NCBI RefSeq assembly: GCF_018141105.1
Contig: NZ_CP054839.1
Span: 3,720,001 to 3,784,000, forward strand
Direction of reading: 5' to 3'
DNA length: 64,000 nucleotides
Origin: Saccharopolyspora erythraea
Lineage (GTDB): Bacteria > Actinomycetota > Actinomycetes > Mycobacteriales > Pseudonocardiaceae
Shown here: positions 40,327-49,460 of the stretch, in pieces
Layout: every line of letters starts with the position of its first letter
Position numbering within the stretch: the first letter of the stretch is position 1
Notes under the pieces: model-generated
What the model was told of the DNA's origin: nothing
Database searches by the model: none
What the model saw: only the letters and a program-made list of their open reading frames with translations
Program-made: the position numbers and the translations under genes

Positions 40327-41526
40327 GTGCAGGACACGGTGGGCGTCGCGGTGATCGGCGCGGGCATGGCCGGTCGGGCGCACGCGTACGGGTACAGGTC
40401 GGCGCAGACGGTTTTCGGCGCCGGACTCGCAGGCGTGCGGCTGGTCGCCATCGCGGACCTCAACGGCGAGGTCGCGGCCGACACCGCTCGCCGCTACGGC
40501 TTCGAGCGCGCCGAGACGTCGTGGCAGGCGGTCGCCGAGGCGTCCGACATCGACGTGGTGAGCGTGGTGGTGGCCAACCACCTGCACCGCGAGATCGTCG
40601 AGGAGCTGCTGGCGCGCGGCAAGCACGTGCTGTGCGAGAAGCCGCTGGCGCCCAGCACCGAGGACGCCGTCGCGATGATCAAGGCCGCCGAGCGGTCCTC
40701 CGCGCTCGCGCGGGTCGGCTTCACCTTCCGGTTCGCGCCTGGCGTGCGGGCCATCGCCGAGATGGTGCGGTCGGGAGACCTGGGTGCTCCGCTGCACTTC
40801 AACGGTCACTACTGGGCCGACTACGGCAGCGACCCCAAGGCTCCGATGGCCTGGCGCTACCGCGGTGGGCCGGGCTCCGGTGCGCTGGCCGACGTCGGGT
40901 CGCACATCGCGGACATGGCGGAGTTCGTGTGCGGGCCGATGGCCTCGGTCGGCGGGGCGAACCTGACCACCCGCGTCGCGACCCGCCCGGTGCCGCTCGG
41001 TCACGTGACCGGTCACCAGCAGACCGAGGTCGGCGACGAGGTCGCCGCCGTCGAGAACGACGACGAGGCGAACTACTCCGTCCGGTTCGCCTCGGGGGCG
41101 ACCGGTGCCATCGCCGTCTCCCGCGTGGCGTTCGGCCACCCGAACACGCCCGGCTTCCAGCTGTTCTGCGAGCGCGGAACGGTGGTGTTCGACGCGCGCA
41201 CGCCGTCGGAGATCTGGGTCGCCGACGACCGGGTTTCCGGTGAGAACAACGGTTTCCGGCGCGTGCACCTGGGGCCCGCGCACCCGCTGGTAGGTGGCGG
41301 TATGCCCTTCGACGGCGCGAGCATCGGCTTCGGCCACAACGACTCGTTCGTCTTCCAGGCGCGAGCGTTCCTGGACGAGGTGCAGGGCCGGTCGGAGCTC
41401 CCGGCGTGCATGCCGCTCGACCACGGCCTGCACAACCTGCGGATCCAGCAGGCGGTCGTCGAGGCCGCCGAGACGGGCTCGACCGCCGAGGTCGCCGCCG
41501 CCTCGATCTCCGCAGAAGTCTCCTGA
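40327..41526 (+). CDS. Gfo/Idh/MocA-family sugar or inositol dehydrogenase
   Basis: A 399-residue NAD(P)-dependent oxidoreductase. The Rossmann loop VAVIGAGMAGRAHA starts at residue 7, CEKPLAPSTEDA is the family EKP motif, and GSHIADMAEF contains the catalytic-type His after an Asp-x-Gly turn. GTG start at 40327 after GGGAGGAC. First gene of an operon with an IolE-like isomerase and a sugar symporter; inositol or a related sugar is a reasonable guess for the substrate. Confidence 0.88.
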   Translation: MQDTVGVAVIGAGMAGRAHAYGYRSAQTVFGAGLAGVRLVAIADLNGEVAADTARRYGFERAETSWQAVAEASDIDVVSVVVANHLHREIVEELLARGKHVLCEKPLAPSTEDAVAMIKAAERSSALARVGFTFRFAPGVRAIAEMVRSGDLGAPLHFNGHYWADYGSDPKAPMAWRYRGGPGSGALADVGSHIADMAEFVCGPMASVGGANLTTRVATRPVPLGHVTGHQQTEVGDEVAAVENDDEANYSVRFASGATGAIAVSRVAFGHPNTPGFQLFCERGTVVFDARTPSEIWVADDRVSGENNGFRRVHLGPAHPLVGGGMPFDGASIGFGHNDSFVFQARAFLDEVQGRSELPACMPLDHGLHNLRIQQAVVEAAETGSTAEVAAASISAEVS

Positions 41527-41617
41527 GGCCCGGCCGGCTCCGCCCGGCGCGGAGCCGGTTCCCCTGACCAGACCGACGCGTTCTTCAACCCCCATGCCGA
41601 TCGAAAGGGCTCATCCC

Positions 41618-42607
41618 ATGACAACGCCGTCCCGGCCCGCCGCCCGCACCGTGGCGGGCAACCTCTGCCTCGGCACCGCACCCGACTCCTGGGGCGTGTG
41701 GTTCCCGGAAGACGAGCAGCAGGTCCACTTCACGCAGTTCCTCGACGAGCTCGCCCAGGCCGGATACCGGTGGCTGGAGCTCGGACCGCACGGCTTCCTG
41801 CCGACCGACTCGAAGCGGCTTGCCGAGGAGGTCGGTTCGCGGGGACTGAAGGTCTCCGGTGGTACGACGTTCGGTGCGCTGCACCGGCCGCACGAGTGGG
41901 AAGAGATGCTGGCGACCACCCGCAAGGTCGCCGAGCTGACCGCCGCCGTCGGCGCGCACCACCTGGTGTTCATCCCGCCCGGATACCGCGACGAGGAGAC
42001 CGGTGGCTACACCGAGAACCCCGAGCTGTCCGCGGAGCAGTGGGCCACGGTGGGCAAGGCGGCCGACGAGCTCGGCAAGATCCTGCTGGAGGACTACGAC
42101 GTGCGGCTGTGCGTGCACCCGCACGCCGACAGCCACATCCAGACCCAGCCCGAGATCGAGCGGTTCCTCAACGAGACCGACTCCCGGTACGCGAACCTGT
42201 GCCTGGACACCGGCCATGTGTCCTACGGCGGTGGCGACAACCTCGACCTCATCCGCCGCTTTTCCGAGCGCATCGGGTACGTGCACATCAAGCAGGTCGA
42301 CCCGGACGTCCTCGCGCAGGTCGCCGCCGAGGACCTCTCCTTCGGCGAGGCGGTCAAGCGGGGCGTCTGCGTCGAGCCCCCGGCCGGTGTGCCGAACCCC
42401 GCGGAGGTCGTCGACGCGTTGTCGTCCCTGGACGCGGAGCTGTTCGTGATCGTGGAGCAGGACCTCTACCCGTGCGCTCCGGACGTGCCGCTTCCCATCG
42501 CCGTCCGCACGCGCGAGTATCTGGCCGGGTGCGGCCTCAGCGGGAGCGAGCGCCCGGCGGCGGGCAGGCCGGTGGTGAGCCCGCTCGGCCAGGAGAGTCA
42601 GCGATGA
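41618..42607 (+). CDS. IolE-like sugar isomerase/dehydratase (AP endonuclease 2 fold)
   Basis: A 329-residue TIM-barrel enzyme of the xylose-isomerase-like superfamily. Segments GTAPDSWGVWFPED, YRWLELGPHGFLP, LCVHPHADSHIQTQPEIE, NLCLDTGHVSYGGGD and YVHIKQVD place the metal-ligand Glu/Asp/His residues. The GTAPDSWGVW opening resembles inosose dehydratase IolE. It lies 91 bp after the dehydrogenase gene and may act on its keto product. Confidence 0.85.
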   Translation: MTTPSRPAARTVAGNLCLGTAPDSWGVWFPEDEQQVHFTQFLDELAQAGYRWLELGPHGFLPTDSKRLAEEVGSRGLKVSGGTTFGALHRPHEWEEMLATTRKVAELTAAVGAHHLVFIPPGYRDEETGGYTENPELSAEQWATVGKAADELGKILLEDYDVRLCVHPHADSHIQTQPEIERFLNETDSRYANLCLDTGHVSYGGGDNLDLIRRFSERIGYVHIKQVDPDVLAQVAAEDLSFGEAVKRGVCVEPPAGVPNPAEVVDALSSLDAELFVIVEQDLYPCAPDVPLPIAVRTREYLAGCGLSGSERPAAGRPVVSPLGQESQR

Positions 42608-42749
42608 GGACAGCGGCGAACGCGCAACACGCACCGCGTGCTCGGGCGGCGGAGCGCTCCGCCGCCGGGCCGAACGCCGTTGCCGACCGGGGCGCCGTGG
42701 GCTCGCCGCCGGACCCACCGCGCGTCGCGGGGAGAGGGGCGGGGCCACG

Positions 42750-44189
42750 ATGACACCGCGAACCTCATTCGCCACGCCGGACTCTCCTGCCGCGGACACG
42801 CCAACGCGGTTCGTCCGCGTCATCGCGGCGGTGGCGACGCTGGGCGCGCTGCTGTTCGGCTACGACACCGGCGTGATCTCCGGGGCGCTGCCGTTCATGG
42901 AACTGGGCCCGGAGCAGGGAGGTCTCGGCCTCACACCGGTCACCGAGGGGCTGGTGACGTCCTCGCTGGTGTTCGGGGCGGCCTTCGGCGCCCTGTTCGG
43001 TGGCCGGCTGTCGGACTGGCAGGGGCGGCGGCGAACCGTCCTCCTGCTCGCCGTGATCTTCTTCGCCGGTGCGCTGGGCACCGCCCTGGCGCCCACCACC
43101 GCGATCATGGTGGTCTTCCGCCTCGTGCTCGGTTTCGCCGTCGGCGGCGCCTCGGCGACCGTTCCGATGTTCATCGCGGAGATCGCTCCGGCGGCCCGGC
43201 GAGGGCAGCTGGTGACCCACAACGAGCTCATGATCGTCACGGGTCAGCTGCTGGCGTACACTTCGAACGCGGTGATCGCCAACCTCTGGCCGGGTGAGCA
43301 CGCGTGGCGCTACATGCTCGGCCTCGCCTCGCTGCCCGCCGTGCTGCTGTTCCTGGGCATGCTGTTCATGCCCGAAAGCCCGCGCTGGTACGCCTCCAAG
43401 CAGCGCTTCGGCGAGGCGCTGGCCGTGCTGCAGCGCATCCGGCGGGCCGAGGCGGCGCAGGCGGAGTTCGCCGAGATCAAGCAGCGGGCGCAGCAGGCGG
43501 CGACGCAGGAGAAAGGCGGATGGGGCGACCTGCGCGTCCCGTGGATCCGCAAGCTCGTCGTCGTCGGCGTGGTCTTCGGCATCGCGGTGCAGCTCACCGG
43601 CGTGAACTCGATCATGTACTTCGCGCCGACCATCCTGCGGGCGACCGGGCTGGGCACCGAGGCGTCGATCACCGCGACGATCGCCAACGGTGTCGTGTCG
43701 GTGGTGTCGGTCGTCATCGGCATCTTCCTGCTGGGCCGGGTCGGACGCCGTCCCATGGTCATCACCGGCCAGGCAGGCATCACGGTCTCACTGGTCCTGC
43801 TCGGCGGCTGCTTCCTGCTGCCGGAATCCACCGTCCGCAGCTACGTCGTGCTGGCCGTCATGCTCGTGTTCCTGTTCTTCATGCAGAGCATGATCAGCAC
43901 CGTCTACTGGCTGGTGACGGCGGAGATCTTCCCCATCCGGCTGCGCGGTTTCGCGATGGGTGTGGCGATCTTCGCGCAGTGGATCAGCAACGCCACCGTG
44001 GCGTTCACCTTCCCCATCCTCATCAACGCGCTCGGTGGCAACACCTTCTTCATCCTCGCCGCCGTCAACATCGCGACGCTGGTGTTCCTGGTGAAGTACC
44101 TGCCGGAGACGCGGGGACGCACTCTCGAGGCGCTGGAAGAACAGTTCCAGCACGACTACGCGGAGGCGCACCGCTCCAAGCCGGGCTGA
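42750..44189 (+). CDS. MFS sugar:H+ symporter (inositol/xylose type)
   Basis: A 479-residue transporter with 12 predicted helices. Sugar-porter signatures are intact: LLFGYDTGVISGALPF in helix 1, GGRLSDWQGRRR in loop 2-3, PESPRWY after helix 6, QLTGVNSIMYFAP in helix 7 and LPETRGRTLEALE after helix 12. It ends the LacI-controlled operon and is followed by a strong terminator. The 142-bp gap before it (42608-42749) shows nothing. Confidence 0.93.
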   Translation: MTPRTSFATPDSPAADTPTRFVRVIAAVATLGALLFGYDTGVISGALPFMELGPEQGGLGLTPVTEGLVTSSLVFGAAFGALFGGRLSDWQGRRRTVLLLAVIFFAGALGTALAPTTAIMVVFRLVLGFAVGGASATVPMFIAEIAPAARRGQLVTHNELMIVTGQLLAYTSNAVIANLWPGEHAWRYMLGLASLPAVLLFLGMLFMPESPRWYASKQRFGEALAVLQRIRRAEAAQAEFAEIKQRAQQAATQEKGGWGDLRVPWIRKLVVVGVVFGIAVQLTGVNSIMYFAPTILRATGLGTEASITATIANGVVSVVSVVIGIFLLGRVGRRPMVITGQAGITVSLVLLGGCFLLPESTVRSYVVLAVMLVFLFFMQSMISTVYWLVTAEIFPIRLRGFAMGVAIFAQWISNATVAFTFPILINALGGNTFFILAAVNIATLVFLVKYLPETRGRTLEALEEQFQHDYAEAHRSKPG

Positions 44190-44198
44190 GGCCCGGAC

Positions 44199-44240
44199 GC
44201 AGGTCCCCGCCGAACCGCAACGCGGTCGGCGGGGACCTGC
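44199..44240 (+). terminator. Strong stem-loop terminator after the symporter
   Basis: GCAGGTCCCCGCCGA-ACCGC pairs with GCGGT-CGGCGGGGACCTGC through about 19 bp with one bulged base and a short loop, 10 bp after the stop. No U-tract, as is usual in actinomycetes. Confidence 0.85.
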
Positions 44241-44494
44241 GCAGGTGTACCGTCGCTGTTGCCGGTTGGCGGGTTCGTTGCTGCGCGGGACTGGAATAAA
44301 CCGGCATACCACCTTGGTCGGCCGAACCTTGCAGTCGTCAGTGCGTTGCTGTTTCCCGTTGACGCGGCGGATCTCCGCGCGGCGCTGTTCGGAGAACCAG
44401 GACCAAGTCCCTTGTCCCCGGCGGGCTTTCCACTAGCGTTGGCGGCGGCAGAGTTGGTTTCGAGTGGGAATTGCGCGCGGAGCAATTGTTTCTG
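44241..44494. other. Gap before the methyltransferase, no gene seen
   Basis: With the terminator it makes a 305-bp intergenic stretch. It is less GC-rich near 44290-44350 (ACTGGAATAAACCGGCATAC). I see no convincing promoter pair or frame. Confidence 0.4.
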
Positions 44495-45139
44495 ATGCCG
44501 GACGCCCGCGCTGGGGCTGGTTCCCGCGTGCGTCGTTCCGTGCGCCGGAGTGCGCGGCAGCTCCGCGCCGAGGCAGTGGGCCGGGCGGTTCTTCGGGAGA
44601 AGCTGCTGGAGGGTCTGCGGGGCCGCGTGATCGAGATCGGCGCCGGCCAGGGGTTGAACTTCATCCACTACCCGCCGGACGTGGCGGAGTTGCGCGCGGT
44701 GGAACCCGACGACGTGCTGCGCGACTTCGCCGCAGGCGCGGCCAAGGTCGCGCGCATACCCGTCGACGTCGTGGCGGGGGAGGCCACCGCACTGCCGGTG
44801 GCGGACGCGTCGCAGGACGCGGCGGTCGTGAGCCTCCTGCTCTGCACGGTGCCGTCTCCGGACCGCGTTCTGGCCGAGGTGCGCCGCTGTCTGCGACCGG
44901 GGGGTGAACTGCGCTTCTACGAACACGTCCGGGCGCCGGGACACGTGGCACCCTACGTGCAGGACGCCGCCACCCCCGTGTGGATGCGCTGTTTCAGGGG
45001 TTGCCACCCCAACCGGGACGCGGAGTCGGCCATCCGCCGGGCGGGCTTCGACATCGTCGAGGTCGAGCACTTCAACGTCGGCACGCCACCGCTCAACCCG
45101 GCCGCACCCCACATCCTCGGGCGGGCGATCCGGGCCTGA
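44495..45139 (+). CDS. Class I SAM-dependent methyltransferase
   Basis: A 214-residue methyltransferase of the Methyltransf_11 kind. SAM motif I VIEIGAGQGLNF, post-I RAVEPDD, motif II QDAAVVSLLLCTV and motif III LRPGGELRFYEHVR are in order. I used the ATG at 44495; an in-frame TTG at 44471 would add eight residues. Substrate unknown. The final 16 codons (LNPAAPHILGRAIR) are duplicated as DNA at 46976-47030. Confidence 0.86.
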   Translation: MPDARAGAGSRVRRSVRRSARQLRAEAVGRAVLREKLLEGLRGRVIEIGAGQGLNFIHYPPDVAELRAVEPDDVLRDFAAGAAKVARIPVDVVAGEATALPVADASQDAAVVSLLLCTVPSPDRVLAEVRRCLRPGGELRFYEHVRAPGHVAPYVQDAATPVWMRCFRGCHPNRDAESAIRRAGFDIVEVEHFNVGTPPLNPAAPHILGRAIRA

Positions 45140-45143
45140 AGGG
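45089..45143 (+). repeat. Direct repeat, copy 1 (methyltransferase 3' end)
   Basis: This 55-bp stretch, covering the last 16 codons and stop of the methyltransferase, matches 46976-47030 at 54 of 55 positions. Confidence 0.95.
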
Positions 45144-45181
45144 TTCGTGGCGTCGGACGTGGGAGCGCGGCTCGCTTCTGG

Positions 45182-46271
45182 TCAGAGCAGCCGCTGCACG
45201 GCTTGAATTCTCGCTTCGGTGCGGGCGGAGGGCATGGTCGCGGCGTAGTGCTGCGCCCGCGCCACAGCGTCCCGGGCGGCGTCGAGCGCGCCCACCCGCG
45301 CGTGCGACTCGGCCAACCACGAGAGGTACAGGGCCACTTCGCGAGCGTGTTCCGGCGGATAGCTCTCGATGGCGGCGGTCAGCAGCGGTTCCGCGTCGGT
45401 GGGCCTCCCAGCCCGATCATGCACCGACCGGCCATCACGTCGATTTCGCCGCGATCGAGCCAGTAGACCCATTCCGGCTCATCCGCGCCACGTTCCTCGA
45501 ACGCGTCGTCGACCTCATCCAGAGCACGCCAAGTCCCATCGACGTCGCGTGATTTCGCCGAAGCCCACGCGACCCGTTCGAGCAGCAGCGCGCGAACGAC
45601 TGGAGTTGCGCCGGTCGCTCCCACCGCGGCTGTACGCGCCAGCAGCGCAGCATCTCGCGGGTCGCCGACGGTGGCGATCTGGTAGCTCAGGCTGGAAAGC
45701 AGTTGGGCCGCCAGAACGCGGCCGCCCGTCTCGCTCGCCGCGTCGACACCGGAGAGGTAGAACCGCTGGGCGTCCGCGTATGCCCCGGCATCACTGGCGA
45801 TCCAACCCGCGAGTTGCGCGAGTTCGCCGACCGCGGTGAACAGCCGACGACCGGTCATCTCGGAATACGAAGCCGATCTCACGAGGCTTTTCGCATCGCT
45901 CAGTTCCTTCGACACGGCCGGTAGCAGTTCGCGGCTGCTCACCACGTCATCGAGATGGCGCAGTTCGACGACACGACGTTCCAGCTCTGAGGCCAGAGAC
46001 GCCCCGACTCTTCGACCTGAACGCGTGTGCGTCGCCACGGGGGACTCGGTGACGAGCCATTCGTGGGCGAGCCGCATCGGGTCTCTGCGGCTGCCCACCA
46101 ACGGAATGCCGAGGACCTGTTCGTAGGAAGCGACCACGTCCGCAGGGACGGGACGTTTCCCGGTTTCCACCATGCTCAGGTACGACTTGGCGAAATGCGT
46201 CCGTTGCGCCATGCGCGCCAGGCTCAGCCCGCGGCTTCGCGGGCCGCACGCAAGTCCCCGCCGGTCGTCAT
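45182..46271 (-). pseudogene. XRE-family regulator with TPR-like domain, two frameshifts
   Basis: The ancestral gene would start at the ATG at 46271 (TTGGDLRAAREAAG), change frame near 46226 (GLSLARMAQRTHFAKSYL follows if one base is restored), run through the helix-turn-helix and helical repeats, change frame again near 45408 (GLGRPTDAEPLL follows if one base is restored) and end at 45182. Each break looks like a single-base deletion. Length without breaks is about 360 residues, normal for XRE regulators with TPR-type C-termini common in actinomycetes. Open frames 45379-46212 and 45182-45472 are its pieces. It is either a true pseudogene or two assembly errors. Confidence 0.75.
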
Positions 46272-46408
46272 CGCACCTGCCCTGCTGTGAACGTCTGTGA
46301 ACACCGAAGCCGTATCGATCACCCTACGCAGTCTCGAAGCTACGTAGAGACGTCCCCGGATCGGGATTGCTGAAAGACACCTTCCACGCGACGGACAGAA
46401 GATGGGCG

Positions 46409-46702
46409 ATGGTGACCGCGATGCCGCTCGACTACCAGGCCGACGACGAGCGTCAGGCTCCCTACCGTCGGCGCGTTGCGCCTGTCGAAGTCCCGTTCGT
46501 GTGGGTCTTGCGGCGGCATCACAGGTTGACGTTGCAGCAGGCGCACGCCGTCGTGAACATCGACAGGGAACGTGTGCGGGCCGTGTGCGCGTGCGGGCTG
46601 GAACTCGAGCGCCACGAGATCACCGACGTGCCCGGCGGTGGTTGTCAGGTGTGCCCGTTGTGCGTGAACGCGACGCCGACTTCGGCGGAGTCGCATTCGT
46701 GA
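46409..46702 (+). CDS. Small CxC/CxxC protein of unknown function
   Basis: About 97 residues from the ATG at 46409 (an upstream TTG at 46367 or the ATG at 46421 are alternatives). The C-terminal half has VCACGLELERHE and CQVCPLC, a CxC...CxxCxxC arrangement that could hold one zinc ion. It is divergent from the XRE remnant and overlaps the next small gene by 4 bp if that one starts at GTG 46699. I do not recognise a family. Confidence 0.55.
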   Translation: MVTAMPLDYQADDERQAPYRRRVAPVEVPFVWVLRRHHRLTLQQAHAVVNIDRERVRAVCACGLELERHEITDVPGGGCQVCPLCVNATPTSAESHS

Positions 46703-46722
46703 CCAAGGAGGTGCATCTTCCG

Positions 46723-46914
46723 ATGGCGTGGCATGTGGAGGTCGTGTCGTCGCGGGAGGTCTACACGGTCAGGTGGGGGCGTGGCGCGGGGTTCCTGACC
46801 GTGCATGCCGGGGACATCGGGACGAGCCACGGCAACGCGCACTTGGTCGACACGGTGCACGGTGTTGGCGACTGGGCGGATGAGGCCGACGTGGCTGCCC
46901 AGGCCCGGAGGTGA
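46723..46914 (+). CDS. 63-residue protein of unknown function
   Basis: It starts MAWHVEVVSSREVYTVRWG and is mainly beta-strand-like with a short helix at the end. AAGGAGG precedes the ATG by 12 bases; a GTG at 46699 overlapping the upstream stop is the alternative. It follows the CxxC protein and lies inside the interval bracketed by the 55-bp direct repeats. Function unknown. Confidence 0.5.
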   Translation: MAWHVEVVSSREVYTVRWGRGAGFLTVHAGDIGTSHGNAHLVDTVHGVGDWADEADVAAQARR

Positions 46915-46975
46915 CTTCGGGTCACCGCCCACCGACGGCCGCTTCGCCAGTGACTCCGACCGACACAGGTGGGCC

Positions 46976-47030
46976 CCGCTCAACCCGGCCGCACCCCACA
47001 TCCTCGGGCGGGCGATCCGGGGCTGAAGGG
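46976..47030 (+). repeat. Direct repeat, copy 2
   Basis: Second copy of the methyltransferase 3' end, one substitution in 55 bp. It still reads LNPAAPHILGRAIRG and stops, but has no methyltransferase in front of it. Confidence 0.95.
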
Positions 47031-47548
47031 GCTGCCGACACGACCGGTAGCCCACTGCTAGGAGTGCAACTGCGGGGCTGATCCTTCGCTACGCTCGCGG
47101 ACAACACCCGCCGAGAGCCCGGGGACTTCTGGAGTGCCGGGCGGGGCTCCGTCGGAAGGCACGACGAGCGGTGGATTTCCACGCTTCGGCGTTGGAAGCC
47201 GTGCCACGCCATTACCGGTGGGCCTCTTATGTCGGTGGCGCGATGCTCGTTCCCGCGCTCGTGGAGGTGCGATCGTGGACAGAGGCCGAACGCGCCGCCA
47301 CAGAGGTGGCGAAGCCGGCGTCGGAGGTGTCCTCGGCTCGGGCGTCGCGACGCCTGCGAGACGCCGCTGAGACGGTGAGGTACGACCGCGCCCCGAGCAG
47401 TCTGGCGGACATGCTCGACGCTCTCGCGGCGCAGAAGGAACGGCGTCAGGCGAGAAAGCGGCGGCGTTCGCGGACATTCGGAGGACAGGCCGAGAGAGCA
47501 AGCGCTCCCGGCCTGTCCGGCGGGCCACCCCGAGCTGGCTGGCTCCGG
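47031..47548. other. 518-bp gap, possibly a gene remnant
   Basis: A plus-strand frame from GTG 47171 (FHASALEAVPRHYRWASYVG ...) has gene-like composition for about 110 codons but then runs on through the antisense of the transketolase gene with no stop of its own. I see no family match and no ribosome binding site, so it is left uncalled. Confidence 0.4.
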
Positions 47549-48538
47549 TCAGGAAAGCTCGGCGAGGACACGCTTCTTGATCTCGGGAACCGAGAGTCCG
47601 TAGCGGTCGTGCAGCGTGGGCAGCGCGCCCGCGGCGAGGAACTCGTCGGGGAGCCCGATCGGCACGATCCGCACGCCGGCTCCGGCGAAGGCCAGGCAGG
47701 AGGCGACCGACTCGGCCAGGCCGCCGACGACCGTGTGGTTCTCCAACGTCACCACGAGGCGGTCCCCGGCCGTCTCCCGCAGGATCGCGTCGCGGTCCAG
47801 CGGCTTGATCGTCGGCACGTGCAGCACCGCCACGTCGACGTGGTCGGCCTCCAGCTCCGCGGCCGCGGTCAGGGCGCGCATGGTCATCAGCCCGGTGGAG
47901 ATCATCAGCACGTCACGGCCGGTCCGCAGCTCCGCCGCCTTGCCGAGTTCGAAGCGGTAGTCGTACTCGTCGAGCACGGTCGCGACCGAACCGCGCAGCA
48001 GCCGCAGGTAGCTCGGCCCCGGCGCGTCGGCCAACGCGGGCACCGCCTGCTCGATGTCGACCGAGTCGCACGGGTCCACGATGGTCAGTCCCGGCATGCC
48101 GCGCAGGATCGCCAGGTCCTCGGTCGCCTGGTGGCTCGGCCCGTACCCGGTGGTGAGACCGGGCAGACCTCCCACGACGTTGACGTTCAGCCCGGGTTCG
48201 GCGATGTCCAGGCAGAGGAAGTCGTAGGCGCGTCGCGTGGCGAACACCGAGTAGGTCGAGGCGAAGGGCACCAGCCCCACCTCGGCCATCCCGGCCGCCG
48301 CGCCCAGCATCGCCTGTTCGGCCATGCCCATCTGGAAGAACCGGTCGGGGTGGGCCTCCCGGAAGACGTGCATGTCGGTGTACTTGGCCAGGTCCGCGGA
48401 CAAGCCCACGACTTCCGGCCGCTGCTCGGCCAACCGCGACAGGGCGTGCCCGAAGGGAGCGCTCGTCGTCTTCTGCCCTTCGTCCACGAAGGACGCGATC
48501 ATGGCCGAGGTGGTGAGCCTCCTGCCCGTGGTCGTCAT
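47549..48538 (-). CDS. Transketolase, C-terminal (pyrimidine-binding/transketolase) subunit
   Basis: A 329-residue subunit. It has the pyrimidine domain (LSADLAKYTDMHVFREAHPD, GMAEQAMLGAAAGMAEVG, FASTYSVFATRRAYDF) and the C-terminal fold with LENHTVVGGLAESV. It pairs with the N-terminal subunit upstream to form a two-part TPP enzyme transferring two-carbon ketol units. The ATG overlaps the upstream stop (ATGA). Confidence 0.92.
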   Translation of the reverse strand: MTTTGRRLTTSAMIASFVDEGQKTTSAPFGHALSRLAEQRPEVVGLSADLAKYTDMHVFREAHPDRFFQMGMAEQAMLGAAAGMAEVGLVPFASTYSVFATRRAYDFLCLDIAEPGLNVNVVGGLPGLTTGYGPSHQATEDLAILRGMPGLTIVDPCDSVDIEQAVPALADAPGPSYLRLLRGSVATVLDEYDYRFELGKAAELRTGRDVLMISTGLMTMRALTAAAELEADHVDVAVLHVPTIKPLDRDAILRETAGDRLVVTLENHTVVGGLAESVASCLAFAGAGVRIVPIGLPDEFLAAGALPTLHDRYGLSVPEIKKRVLAELS

Positions 48539-49362
48539 GCCCCGACCTCCTCGAGCTGTTCGCGAGCGAGCTGCCACTCGTGCTCCTCCACCCGCATGAA
48601 GTGCGCTTTCTCCCGTGCCTCCAGGAACGGCACGCCCCGCCCGACCTGCGTGTCGCAGACGAGCACCGACGGGGAACCACGGTGCTCGCGCAGTTCGTCG
48701 AACCCTGCGACCAGCGCGTCGACGTCGTTGCCGTCGACGCGCAGCGCGTGCCACCCGAAGGCCCGCCACTTGTCGGCGACCGGCTCGGTGCGCAGCACCC
48801 CGGCGGTCGGACCGTCCGCCTGCAGGGCGTTGACGTCGACGATCGCGGTCAGGTTGTCCAAGCCGTGGTGCGTTGCGGCCAGGGCCGCCTCCCACGTCGA
48901 GCCCTCGTCCAGCTCGCCATCGGAGAGCAGGTTGAACACCCGCGCCGGGTTTCCCTGGTGGCGCAGGCCCATCGCCATCCCGGTGGCCACGCCCAGGCCG
49001 TGTCCCAGGGAGCCGCCGGAGATCTCCATACCGGGGGTGTAGCTGGCCATCCCTGACATCGGCAGCCGCGAACCGTCCGACCCGTAGGTCTGCAGCTCCT
49101 CGACGTCGAGGACACCGGCCTCGGCCAGCGCCGCGTACAGGGCGATCGCGTAGTGGCCGATGGAGAGCAGGAACCGGTCGCGCTCGGGCCACTCCGGGTC
49201 CTCGGGGCGGTAGCGAAGCTGGTCGGAGTACACAACCGCCAGGATGTCGGCGACACCGAGGGCCTGGGCGATGTATCCCTGTCCCTGCACCTCGCCCATG
49301 TTCAGCGCGTGCAGCCGGATGCGGCGGGCCGCGCCTCGCAGCGCTTGAATTCGATCAGACAA
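48535..49362 (-). CDS. Transketolase, N-terminal (TPP-binding) subunit
   Basis: A 275-residue subunit. TPP/Mg binding is shown by SIGHYAIALYAAL, GGSLGHGLGVATGMA and SDGELDEGSTWEA with VDVNALQADG (the usual GDGEL has Ser for Gly). The TTG at 49362 is preceded by AAGGAGG by 6 bases and gives the family-like start SDRIQALRGAARRIRLHAL; the longer open frame upstream adds nothing family-like. A 13-residue leader frame overlaps the start (49355-49396). Controlled by the promoter at 49461-49488. Confidence 0.9.
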   Translation of the reverse strand: MSDRIQALRGAARRIRLHALNMGEVQGQGYIAQALGVADILAVVYSDQLRYRPEDPEWPERDRFLLSIGHYAIALYAALAEAGVLDVEELQTYGSDGSRLPMSGMASYTPGMEISGGSLGHGLGVATGMAMGLRHQGNPARVFNLLSDGELDEGSTWEAALAATHHGLDNLTAIVDVNALQADGPTAGVLRTEPVADKWRAFGWHALRVDGNDVDALVAGFDELREHRGSPSVLVCDTQVGRGVPFLEAREKAHFMRVEEHEWQLAREQLEEVGA

Positions 49363-49396
49363 CGGCAGCCTCCTTGTCGCCGATCCAACCGGCCAT
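49355..49396 (-). CDS. Possible 13-residue leader peptide
   Basis: MAGWIGDKEAAVV, with GAGGAGG upstream, ends 8 bases into the transketolase gene. It could couple translation, or be a stub of a deleted short-chain dehydrogenase gene (such genes often open MAGxLxGKVAVV). Weak. Confidence 0.3.
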   Translation of the reverse strand: MAGWIGDKEAAVV

Positions 49397-49434
49397 CGCG
49401 ATCCTCCTCGATCGGGTAGGCGCTCGATGTTGAG

Positions 49435-49445
49435 TGTTAACAGTC
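49435..49445. promoter_or_regulatory. GntR operator copy in the transketolase promoter
   Basis: TGTTAACAGTC, matching TGTCGACAGTC at 50256-50266 except for the two central bases. It lies just downstream of the -10 box. Confidence 0.6.
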
Positions 49446-49460
49446 GAGTGTTGGGAGATG

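Noticed and set aside
47031-47140. tRNA gene at the end of the direct-repeat cassette
   Set aside because: I looked for an anticodon arm and T-loop near the putative integration end and found no cloverleaf.
47171-49042. 623-codon plus-strand frame over the transketolase genes
   Set aside because: All but the first 110 codons are antisense to clear transketolase subunits; the first part has no recognised relative.
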